Assembly: GCA_023228325.1 (NCBI GenBank)
Contig: JALOBK010000017.1
Coordinates: forward strand, 1 to 6,760
Origin: a bacterium
GTDB lineage: Bacteria; Auribacterota; UBA6266
Direction: 5' to 3'
Length of the DNA: 6,760 nt
The position numbers and the translations under genes were made by a program. The notes beneath the pieces were generated by a model. That model was not told the origin of the DNA and made no database searches. It saw only the letters and a program-made list of their open reading frames with translations. Positions 1 through 6,400 of this stretch are shown here, one piece after another; positions within the stretch are counted from its first letter, which is position 1, and the number at the start of each line of letters is the position of its first letter.

Positions 1-88
1 GCATTGAAACCGAACCAACTATTTTGCCGTTAGATATGAACAGCAAAGTTTTTGGTTCAACAAATACAACACCTACCTTCAATCGCAT
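1..88 (-). CDS. Hypothetical protein, N-terminal 29 codons only (runs off the window)
   Basis: An ATG at 88-86 opens a frame that stays open to the window edge. It is preceded by a good ribosome binding site (GGAGG at 97-93, four bases before the ATG). The visible product begins MRLKVGVVFVEP and continues with alternating hydrophobic beta-strand-like segments (VGVVFV, LLFI, IVGSV), so it looks like the start of a small beta-rich soluble domain. No signal peptide or membrane segment is evident. It starts 54 bases after the stop of the 225-residue gene and is probably in the same transcription unit. G+C here (about 37-40%) is clearly higher than in the genes upstream, so it may belong to a different module. 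The function cannot be judged from 29 residues. Confidence 0.75.
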   Translation of the reverse strand, partial: MRLKVGVVFVEPKTLLFISNGKIVGSVSM

Positions 89-142
89 TTTACCTCCGCA
101 GTAAATTTCACAATCTCCCAAAATTCGCCCACTCCCGACCAA

Positions 143-820
143 TCAACCCAATACATCCTGAAAAAATATTCCCTCCCTTTCTTTCATTTGAAATACCTTT
201 TTCAACTTATATTTTACATGTTTATATTCTTCATAATCCGTTGTCTGAAACTCATTACATATAGAACATCTTTTGGTATTTGAATCCCTACATTCTGAAA
301 TTGAAAAATTAATAATTCTATGTAGTTCATTGGTTTGTGTGCCACCAAATTTTATTTTGTAGATATGATAATTTATTAAACCATTATATTGAGGTAAACA
401 ACAATTATGAAAATTTTTAATATTTTTTGTTAGAAACAATATTGTCTCTTTTAAGTATTTTAAAATTTTCATATTACAAATTTGAACATATAATTCATCG
501 GGTTCAAAAGAATAATATATGCGTAAAAATTCATTAAACTTGTTATTTTTTAAATATATTAATGTATCAATTTTTTTTGTTATTATGTGTTTTGAACATA
601 TTTCGTTTTCTGGTGTATTCCAATACGATTTAATTTTATACATTGATCCTTCTGGAATCACTTGAATAATAAAATCTCTAATATGAGTATGAAGTTCAAA
701 ATAACTTTTCTTTCCATTTTTCAATATATATTTCTGCTGCATGAGATCAAACATGTGATTCATGTCAAAATTTCGTAATCTTTTTTTTAGTAATTCATCA
801 TGCAGTGGGTATACCTGCAT
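143..820 (-). CDS. Unrecognised 225-residue protein, translationally coupled to the ATP-grasp ligase
   Basis: The family is not recognised. The ATG at 820-818 is supported by AAGGAG at 833-828 with a 7-base spacer. The site lies inside the end of the ATP-grasp gene, and the two frames overlap by 23 bases (798-820), so the two proteins are probably co-translated and may act together. The product is basic and strongly lysine/isoleucine/asparagine-rich, as expected from AT-rich DNA. Visible features are a Leu/Lys-rich N-terminus, an HTHIRD segment near residues 44-49, and seven cysteines at 75, 115, 140, 141, 177, 185 and 188. The last three form C-x7-C-x2-C near the C-terminus, which could be part of a metal site, but a full four-ligand zinc pattern is not obvious. 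There is no signal peptide, membrane helix or P-loop. From its position it could be a substrate, carrier or accessory subunit of the ligase pair. That is inference only. Confidence 0.9.
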   Translation of the reverse strand: MQVYPLHDELLKKRLRNFDMNHMFDLMQQKYILKNGKKSYFELHTHIRDFIIQVIPEGSMYKIKSYWNTPENEICSKHIITKKIDTLIYLKNNKFNEFLRIYYSFEPDELYVQICNMKILKYLKETILFLTKNIKNFHNCCLPQYNGLINYHIYKIKFGGTQTNELHRIINFSISECRDSNTKRCSICNEFQTTDYEEYKHVKYKLKKVFQMKEREGIFFQDVLG

Positions 821-1547
821 CTAATTTCTCCTTGATATATTTTTTTATTGCATTATATACAAAATTAACTGCTTTGGCATTGCTTAAACATGGGGAAGAA
901 TTTCCCTCAACACAATATGAATTATTATTTGAAGCATACACAATATCAAAAGATGCAACGGTTAAATCTAAAGATTTTATATATTCTGAAAATTTTGGAA
1001 TTATGTTTTCATCTTTAAAATCAACAAACTCATATTTCCAACCATTTAATCCTGTTTTAATCAAAAGACTTGCGGGATTATCCCATTTATTTGTCCATCT
1101 TTTTTCTTGAAACATTGAATTTCCATATCTATCAACAATCATTCTGTATTCTTTGTTATTCGGAATATATTCTGTTATAAATTTTATTTCCAATCCAGAT
1201 AATAAATTCTTTTGAAATCCGAAAAATACAAGATGCCCAACACCATTCATATGATATTTTTGGTGTGCAATATACAATTTATCAGGATTCAATTCTCTTA
1301 CACTCACTCTTGGAATTTCTAGTGGTAATCCTTTTCTATTTGTGGATAACATCCTTATTCCCTTATTATAATTAACATCAAATAATTTTCCATTTCCTTC
1401 TTCGTATGAATTCCCCCACCTGATTAAAATATCGCATGGTTTAAATTCTGGACCACATTCACATTTTAAAAGACCAGCTAAAGCAACTCCGGTTTCCATT
1501 GTGTATTTATCATTATACACCAGATACATATTTTCTTTGATATTCAA
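798..1547 (-). CDS. ATP-grasp ligase, phiEco32-type amidoligase partner
   Basis: This is a predicted ATP-dependent carboxylate-amine ligase of the ATP-grasp superfamily. Such enzymes activate a carboxylate as acyl-phosphate and join it to an amine. The 249-residue protein has ATP-grasp landmarks in the expected order: a Gly-rich loop-like stretch near residues 98-110 (KYHMNGVGHLVFF); the nucleotide-contact strand TEYIPNNKEYRM at 125-136; a basic EKR at 148-150; D201 in ASFDIV; and the metal-binding E-x-N (E214, N216) with a following Pro (SSP, 217-219). The recognisable core is short and the N-terminal third is less conserved, as in small phage ATP-grasps. The start is TTG, because AGGAGG sits only five bases upstream, whereas the next ATG (1529-1527) is too far from it. 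In phages this family is known to co-occur with COOH-NH2 ligases, and one is encoded upstream here. The actual substrates are unknown; peptide tagging or small-molecule synthesis are the usual proposals. Confidence 0.88.
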   Translation of the reverse strand: MNIKENMYLVYNDKYTMETGVALAGLLKCECGPEFKPCDILIRWGNSYEEGNGKLFDVNYNKGIRMLSTNRKGLPLEIPRVSVRELNPDKLYIAHQKYHMNGVGHLVFFGFQKNLLSGLEIKFITEYIPNNKEYRMIVDRYGNSMFQEKRWTNKWDNPASLLIKTGLNGWKYEFVDFKDENIIPKFSEYIKSLDLTVASFDIVYASNNNSYCVEGNSSPCLSNAKAVNFVYNAIKKYIKEKLDAGIPTA

Positions 1548-1552
1548 TATAC

Positions 1553-1558
1553 CCTCCT
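1553..1558 (-). promoter_or_regulatory. Ribosome binding site that fixes a TTG start
   Basis: AGGAGG on the minus strand lies five bases before the TTG at 1547-1545. This selects the TTG as start of the ATP-grasp gene in preference to the in-frame ATG 18 bases further in. Confidence 0.85.
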
Positions 1559-1584
1559 CTTTTTGGATAGAACAAAATTTTATT

Positions 1585-1614
1585 TCGGAGGTGACCGGCC
1601 AGAGTCACCTCCGA
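1585..1614. promoter_or_regulatory. Strong GC-rich hairpin carrying Shine-Dalgarno and anti-Shine-Dalgarno arms, in the leader of the ATP-grasp gene
   Basis: TCGGAGGTGAC at 1585-1595 and GTCACCTCCGA at 1604-1614 form a perfect 11-bp stem with an 8-base loop (CGGCCAGA on the plus strand), in otherwise AT-rich DNA. No T-run follows on either strand, so a simple intrinsic terminator is unlikely. Read on the minus strand, the 3' arm contains CACCTCC, which could pair with the GGAGG of the ATP-grasp ribosome binding site at 1557-1553. The 5' arm contains the ribosome-binding-like GGAGGTGA. Formation of the hairpin would therefore keep the anti-Shine-Dalgarno sequence away from the real site. The hairpin is seen directly; the regulatory role is inferred. 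Confidence 0.6.
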
Positions 1615-1764
1615 TAGATTACTTAAAATCTTATACTACACACTAACTACACTAAACACACACAAACAATTCTGCCAGATTTGTCCTACCATTACTGACA
1701 ACAATTCGATCACCTCGTTTCTTTTTGAATTTTTAAAAATTGGAAAACAATTTGGCTTATTGAA

Positions 1765-1995
1765 ATCATATTAAATATGATCACCTATTTTATCCATTCT
1801 GAAATTAAATATGAGATAATTTCAATCAGTATATATACGTCAGCTATCCGCCTGAATACACACATGAAATATTCATATTTAATATAGGTTGAAGAACAGT
1901 AATCATATCAAAATATGATGGCATGAGTAGCAAGTAATAAGCATCTCATGCCTATCAACTTTACATTTTTCCGTTGCTGCCATATTGAAATATGA
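1765..1995. repeat. Cluster of AAATATGA repeats and palindromes
   Basis: The octamer AAATATGA occurs at 1773-1780, 1807-1814, 1911-1918 and 1988-1995 on the plus strand and at 1873-1880 on the minus strand. The longer TTAAATATGA is exact at 1771-1780, 1805-1814 and (minus) 1873-1882. Several copies are halves of palindromes, namely 1765-1781, 1902-1919 and 1981-1994. A related palindrome, CAATATT-A-AATATTG, lies at 2123-2137. The 9-mer AAATATGAT of this cluster (1773-1781, 1911-1919) recurs at 3083-3091 in the leader of the COOH-NH2 ligase gene. The copies could be protein-binding operators, or simply the stems of a structured RNA. Confidence 0.6.
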
Positions 1996-2084
1996 ATCTA
2001 AGCTACCCCTTCTTGTCGGTTAAACTTAAATTGCCCAAATCAATATTGTGATTGACTGCGGATTGATGATTATCACAAAATCAA

Positions 2085-2175
2085 CCAAGATAATCCTGCT
2101 GATGATTGAATCAATGCAAAACCAATATTAAATATTGACAAGCCAAACCCGAATCATCTTATCTTGGATTTTTTT
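2085..2175 (+). terminator. Terminator-like long hairpin followed by T7
   Basis: On the plus strand CCAAGATAA (2085-2093) pairs with TTATCTTGG (2159-2167), and GATGATT (2101-2107) pairs with AATCATC (2152-2158), leaving a 7-base bulge. The stem is followed by A and seven Ts at 2169-2175, as in an intrinsic terminator. The loop is unusually long and holds a further small palindrome (2123-2137). It would stop a plus-strand transcript just before the end of the convergent COOH-NH2 ligase gene. On the minus strand the stem is followed by a less regular T-rich sequence, so it may also weakly terminate the ligase transcript. Confidence 0.45.
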
Positions 2176-2186
2176 GATTTCAATGT

Positions 2187-2999
2187 TTAAACTGTAACGT
2201 TAATTTTACAGTCTTCAAGGTATTTATTGATAATGTTTGATGCTCTGTTTTTTAAACTCCTTGGAACTTTGTTTAAAAATTCATCCCATTTATCCATATT
2301 GACATCCTTCGGAAGTTTCTTGTTTTTTAATCTGTAGCTATTCCACATGTTATAGTATGGATAAAATAAGTTCCATTCTTTTGGAGACATTGTGGATTTC
2401 ACAAATTTCAGAAACTGTTTGTGATTTGAAACTGTTTTCTCAAATCTGTCAATTGAAAAGTACACCGAATATACAACACTAAGAATAGAAAAAGCCCATC
2501 TTGGATCACTCAGCCAAGATGATGGTGTTCTCCATTCTATGCTTTTATCATGGTCGTCTCTATATTCACCATGTTTTCCATATCCTCGACCTAATCTAGA
2601 TTCTCTCCCTGGCTCACAATCCAGGAAATTTAATTTATCCCATTTTTCAATTGCATTTTTCATTTTATCATTTATTGTTTTATTTTTGTTTTTATCAATG
2701 TGTATATGTCCTCCGGAAGAGGGTTCACCAAATCCTCCAGAATGATATACTATTGTTTCTATTCCTTTTAAATGATTTTTAAATGTTTTATCAACTGCTC
2801 TCAATGAAAGTCCAATCTGTGTTACTACAAACATTGGACTTCCGGGCTTTGGACGCAATTCGACGACTTTCCCACCGTGGTCCCACCCAATGATATCAGT
2901 TTTGAATGGAGGCATATTTCCATTGAAAATAATTTTTTCTTTTTCTTTATTTAGAAGAGTATACCCGAATTCAGGATCACATCCAATCATGTTCTTCAC
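2187..2999 (-). CDS. phiEco32-like COOH-NH2 ligase type 2 (glutamine-synthetase-fold amidoligase)
   Basis: This is a predicted ATP- and metal-dependent ligase that joins a carboxylate to an amine, from the amidoligase family first noted in phage phiEco32. The 270-residue protein shows the family signatures in order: GCDPEF at 6-11 (metal-binding Glu), a D-H-G-G turn at 40-43, ELRP at 47-50, GGHIHID at 96-102 (His/Glu-type active-site strand), an Arg-rich ESRLGRGYG segment at 133-141 with EYR at 145-147, and EWRTPSSWL at 155-163. All catalytic-looking residues are intact and the length looks normal for the family. The start is GTG (2999-2997), set by GGAGGA six bases upstream. An ATG three codons in has no site of its own at proper spacing. 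It is followed by the structured intergenic region and then by an ATP-grasp ligase, the usual phage partner. Its leader carries a terminator/antiterminator-like RNA. No class II amidotransferase, another known partner, is visible here. The substrate is unknown. Confidence 0.93.
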   Translation of the reverse strand: MKNMIGCDPEFGYTLLNKEKEKIIFNGNMPPFKTDIIGWDHGGKVVELRPKPGSPMFVVTQIGLSLRAVDKTFKNHLKGIETIVYHSGGFGEPSSGGHIHIDKNKNKTINDKMKNAIEKWDKLNFLDCEPGRESRLGRGYGKHGEYRDDHDKSIEWRTPSSWLSDPRWAFSILSVVYSVYFSIDRFEKTVSNHKQFLKFVKSTMSPKEWNLFYPYYNMWNSYRLKNKKLPKDVNMDKWDEFLNKVPRSLKNRASNIINKYLEDCKINVTV

Positions 3000-3005
3000 A
3001 AAAAA

Positions 3006-3011
3006 TCCTCC
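3006..3011 (-). promoter_or_regulatory. Ribosome binding site that fixes a GTG start
   Basis: GGAGGA on the minus strand lies six bases (all T) before the GTG at 2999-2997. It lies only four bases past the T6 tract of the upstream terminator-like hairpin, so termination or read-through there would directly decide whether the ligase gene is translated. Confidence 0.85.
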
Positions 3012-3014
3012 ATT

Positions 3015-3048
3015 AAAAAATTGCCAGAATCGTTGCCACTATTCTGGC
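3015..3048 (-). terminator. Intrinsic terminator-like hairpin in the leader of the COOH-NH2 ligase gene
   Basis: On the minus strand GCCAGAAT (3048-3041), a 10-base loop AGTGGCAACG (3040-3031) and ATTCTGGC (3030-3023) form a perfect 8-bp stem. It is followed by AA and six Ts (3020-3015). The hairpin stands immediately upstream of the ribosome binding site and GTG of the ligase gene, so it is placed as an attenuator rather than as an end-of-gene terminator. Both its 5' arm and its loop have exact 7-base complements further up the leader. Confidence 0.6.
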
Positions 3049-3156
3049 TAATGATGCACGGGCCATACTTGAAAACACTAGGAAATATGATACCCTGCGT
3101 TGGCAACTACAGAATACCCAATTTAAATAGGTCGCTAGACCCCAGATGCCTCGACT
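3023..3156 (-). promoter_or_regulatory. Candidate riboswitch or attenuator leader of the COOH-NH2 ligase gene
   Basis: A 134-base island of about 46% G+C (62 of 134 by hand count) stands in very AT-rich DNA directly upstream of the ligase gene. In minus-strand order it contains: GGTC-TAGC-GACC, a small hairpin at 3141-3130, with an alternative 5-bp stem ACCTA/TGGGT around 3131-3115; segment A, TATTCTG (3116-3110); segment B, GTTGCCA (3107-3101); a stem GCAGGG/CCCGTGC (3098-3093 with 3062-3056, one bulged G); segment A', CAGAATA (3046-3040); and segment B', TGGCAAC (3038-3032). A pairs with A' and B with B', in pseudoknot order. A' overlaps the 5' arm of the terminator stem and B' is its loop, so A:A' and the terminator exclude each other. 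The class is not recognised and the ligand is unknown; a protein- or ribosome-controlled attenuator is equally possible. Confidence 0.55.
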
Positions 3157-3307
3157 AAAAAAAATTAACAAACAATACCTATCAATTAAATAATATATGT
3201 ACTTTTTTTGAATTACGAAATGAAAACAGCTGTTCTATTTAGAACATAATTTTGGATTTTGGAGATTATTAAGAAAATGAATTAATTTGAATTTAGTTAA
3301 GATCACA

Positions 3308-3335
3308 TTTATATATTAATACAAATTCTTCTCAA
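3308..3335 (-). promoter_or_regulatory. Candidate sigma-70-type promoter for the ligase transcript
   Basis: On the minus strand TTGAGA (3335-3330) and TATAAA (3313-3308) are separated by 16 bases. Each differs from consensus at one position. Transcription would start near 3301 and give a leader of about 300 bases that includes the structured island at 3156-3023. In such AT-rich DNA promoter-like matches arise easily by chance, so this is tentative. Confidence 0.35.
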
Positions 3336-3385
3336 CTAAAAAAATTTCAATCGTGAGAAAATATATTTTGTTATATTGTAAGAAC

Positions 3386-3410
3386 GCAATGCGTCTTATG
3401 AACGCATTGC
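3386..3410. terminator. Strong hairpin downstream of the helicase-like gene, possible terminator
   Basis: GCAATGCGT (3386-3394) and ACGCATTGC (3402-3410) form a perfect 9-bp stem with a 7-base loop. It begins 45 bases beyond the stop codon of the helicase-like gene, in the place expected for an end-of-gene signal. The minus-strand sequence after it (GTTCTTACAATAT) has only a weak T-run, so it may be an RNA-stabilising or processing hairpin instead of an efficient intrinsic terminator. Confidence 0.45.
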
Positions 3411-3454
3411 TCCCACACCAATATAAAAATTTGAATATTATTGAGAACTGATGA

Positions 3455-6400
3455 TTAAATTAAAATTTTTGAATATGATTTATTATTCCAATTAAACACA
3501 ATATTATTTGGAATATAATCATCTTTAGTATATTCTCTATCAAATATCAATATTTCCTTGACTGAATCACTTATAGATTCTAACACATGATTTTTCAATT
3601 TAAATAAAGTGGTTCCAAATTCAAAATATTCTTCTTTAAGTTTACAAATTTTATTAAGTGAAATTCCAATAGCTTCTTCAACTTTAATTCTACAACCATA
3701 ATAATTTATTAATTTTTGATAGTTATTATTCAATTTGTCTTTCAATTTATTAAGTACACTATCTTTATCAATTTTTTGTTTATCACATTCTTTATCCAGT
3801 ATGGATTTAAATTCATGGAAATATCTTTCACTAAATTCTTCCATCAGACAATAAGATATATTTCCATTGATATTAATACAATATTCTTGATCCCGAATTG
3901 AATTGTATACTGATAAAATAATTTTTGAATAATTTTCTAGTTTTTTATTTTCAATAATAGTTGGCTTCAATAGTTCGTATCTATGATTGGAAATTAATTT
4001 ATTATCAATATGTTTAAGTAAACAAGTTTTCATAGTTTCAATCGAGAATATATAGATGCACAAATAAAGATTGTCAAGAATACATTCTATATCAAGATCT
4101 TTGTTTTTTGGATCGATTATAGATTGAAAATATTTAGAAAATTTTCTATAAGTCAAAATAAAATTTTCTTTGTCTTTCAGATTTATAAAATTAGTATTAA
4201 CAATTTCCAATTGGTTTTTGTGATCTAAAATAATTTCTTCATATAAATTGAAATTACATTCTTTAATAACTCCAATAAGTTTATTCAGAGTTTTAGTGTA
4301 AGTATTTAAACTATTGACCACAATATTATTGAATCCAAATTTCCAACTATCTTTAAATATTTTTTTGTTTATTTTTTTCATTAAAAATTCTTTTTCATTA
4401 TCATTCAATTTAAAAATATTTGATGTCATGTTGTATATGGTGTCTCCAATATTTTTTATGTTAGATCTGTTTATAAAAATATCTTCTTCTTTATTTTTAG
4501 GTGGATCAATTTTATTATTAGAATTTTTTATATTTTCATTTTCATTATAGGATTTAAATTCAATGTTATATCTGGAATTCTTCATAGCTGCTAAGGACAC
4601 ACCTGAAATATCGTCATATGCATAAATAAAAACCTTTGGTTTTTCTTTTAGAATTTTTCCCCTCTCTCCAAAAAATCTTCCAAGGGTTTGATTTATAGCA
4701 TCGGTTAACTTATTAACTGACATATTGAAATACTTTGTTTTCAACTCATCATTCAAATCCAATTGAGCACACACAGAATCCTCATTCTTAATATCATTCC
4801 CATGAACTTTTAGAAATGTTTTTGCTAATGCCTTGGGATTATCTGGTGAAATAAAATAGTGAACTTCTTTTATTGGATCATCATTTTTATCTCTCTCAAT
4901 GAAAATATTACTTCCCTTAATGGATGTTGATGTGATATCCCCTTCAAATTTATTGTTAGCTATAACTAAAATTGAATCTGAATCTTTCTTTATTTTCTTT
5001 ATGAATTCACGAATGGTATCTTGATTTTTAGATATCGGAAGAATATCATTATATTCTTTTTCGCTATTGAACACATACGCAATTGCCGTTTCTTCTTTAT
5101 TTAAGATTTTTGATGTTCTATCTTCTATATTAACGTTTTCAAAATTGTTTGTTAAATATTCAATTGGAATTATTTCGGTTGTAAGAATAAATGTCTTGAT
5201 ATTGTTTTCATAAAAGATATTGAAGAAATTTTTCTTTTCTGATTTTGGTATAAATAAAAGTTCTCCGGCTTTAAAATTCTTATCCTGAAAATACGCAGGA
5301 TTTACTATATCAAATGAAGAATTTTTAAACATATCCTTGTTCATTATCAGTTCTGGATCATCAAGATATTTTATTGTTTCCTCAATATTTTTGTTGTATT
5401 TTCTTTTTAGTTTAATTTTAAGCATATTCAATTGTTTTCTTAAATTCATTTTTTCTTCATCATTATTTGATTGTACTAGAAGCTTTCTCATTTCTTTAAT
5501 TTTATTTAAAATACTTTCCATATTATCATACTTGGACCCATAGACTGCAGAAGCAGAATTTAATTCTTCAATCGTTAAAAATGGTGAATTTAATAATGGG
5601 AATTCATCAAATATTAATACTGAATTATCTGTCCATTTCTTCAATGATTTTTCATTTAATTGTTTAAAGTAGTGAAGGAAATTGCTTTGATCTACAAAGA
5701 AAATATTGTTTGTGTTATCTGAAATATTTTCACTGAATATGTTATTATATCGTTTGGTTGTTTCAGTCATCAATTTATGAAGTGAATTTAATACAACTTT
5801 GCTCAAGAAAAGAATTTTGATTTTAAAATTATCATGATTTGTGTAATTTCCATTTCCAGGAAATACTTCAAATTTATCTATATGAATATTATCTATTAGA
5901 ATTGGTTTTGTTGATTCATAATATGACTCGTTAATATTGTTGGCAATTGATGAATAATTTGGATCTATAACGGAACCATCACTTTCAATTTTATTTAGAA
6001 TGGGATCAGTGAACATCCACGGAAGTTTTAGATCATTTTTGAGAAATCTTTTTATGTTTTTAAATATCTTCAGATCCATATATTGATTATACGCAACAGG
6101 ATTTGTTTTATGTGCTGTTTCAATCATGACTAATCCAATACCATTTATATTTTTGTATTTTTCGAAAGATTTAATAATTTCGTTTAGATGAGTGTAAAGC
6201 ATTCTGGTTGTTATCATATAATTTCCAGCGAGTGGATTTGTAATATTTCTTTTCTGAGAAGAATTTTTCCATTGATATTTTATCAGTTCTTTTTCTTTTT
6301 CCAGTTTATGCTCAAAGCGTATGCTTTGCTTATTCAATAATAAATTATCTGACACTAAAAATCCATCGTATATAAATTGATGGTGTTCTCCATTTATACC

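Larger units (their letters stand above)
1621..2175. ncRNA. Candidate large structured non-coding RNA region between the two ligase genes (class and strand unresolved)
   Basis: This long stretch holds no large gene but is packed with hairpins. They are (plus coordinates): 1765-1770/1776-1781; 1801-1807/1817-1823 (GAAATTA); 1902-1908/1913-1919 (ATCATAT, 4-base loop); 1920-1927/1945-1952 (GGCATGAG, perfect 8 bp); 1981-1985/1990-1994; 2123-2127/2133-2137; and 2085-2093 plus 2101-2107 with 2152-2158 plus 2159-2167. The stems at 1902-1919 and 1920-1952 abut and are enclosed by 1886-1892/1955-1961, a 7-bp helix that needs one G-U pair on the plus strand and is broken by a C-A mismatch on the minus strand. 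Possible long-range helices are 1751-1758/2140-2147 (8 bp) and 1846-1851/2058-2063 (6 bp). The G-U pair and the T7 at 2169-2175 favour a plus-strand RNA of about 550 bases, antisense to the gene order; but no plus promoter was found, and a long structured leader of the ATP-grasp transcript is the alternative. Size and phage setting recall the large ornate RNAs ROOL and GOLLD, but no specific sequence match was recognised. Confidence 0.45.
3157..3454. other. AT-rich gene-free stretch between the helicase-like gene and the ligase leader
   Basis: No reading frame worth calling was found. The stretch is very AT-rich with homopolymer runs, including A8 at 3158-3165, and holds a few local structures. 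A 6-bp stem TGTTCT/AGAACA with an ATTT loop lies at 3231-3246. A 6-bp stem TTCTCA/TGAGAA lies at 3329-3334/3354-3359. The 9-bp hairpin and the promoter candidate are listed separately. It most likely holds the end of the helicase-like transcript and the promoter plus 5' untranslated region of the ligase transcript. Confidence 0.6.

Noticed and set aside
805..1110. Plus-strand open frame of 101 codons
   Set aside because: It lies entirely within the well-supported ATP-grasp gene on the other strand. It has no ribosome binding site of note and is a shadow frame, like the other plus-strand frames at 52-264, 2539-2745, 3716-3901, 4314-4550 and 5337-5543.
1765..1995. CRISPR array
   Set aside because: The repeats are only 8-10 bases, irregularly spaced and in both orientations, with no cas genes nearby.
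2099..2105. CTGATGA, the first core box of a hammerhead ribozyme (also at 3448-3454)
   Set aside because: No correctly placed stem II and GAAA box follow at either site.
2135..2164. TTGACA on the plus strand as a promoter -35 box
   Set aside because: No acceptable -10 box lies at 16-18 bases, and the sequence falls inside the terminator-like hairpin.
1621..2186. tRNA genes in the structured intergenic region
   Set aside because: No cloverleaf with a GTTCRANNC-type T-arm and acceptor stem could be found on either strand.
3060..3156. Resemblance of the ligase leader to a TPP riboswitch (TTGCCA-ACGCAGGG is close to the TPP 3' core)
   Set aside because: The essential CUGAGA element and its stem arrangement are missing, and the gene context is not thiamine metabolism.
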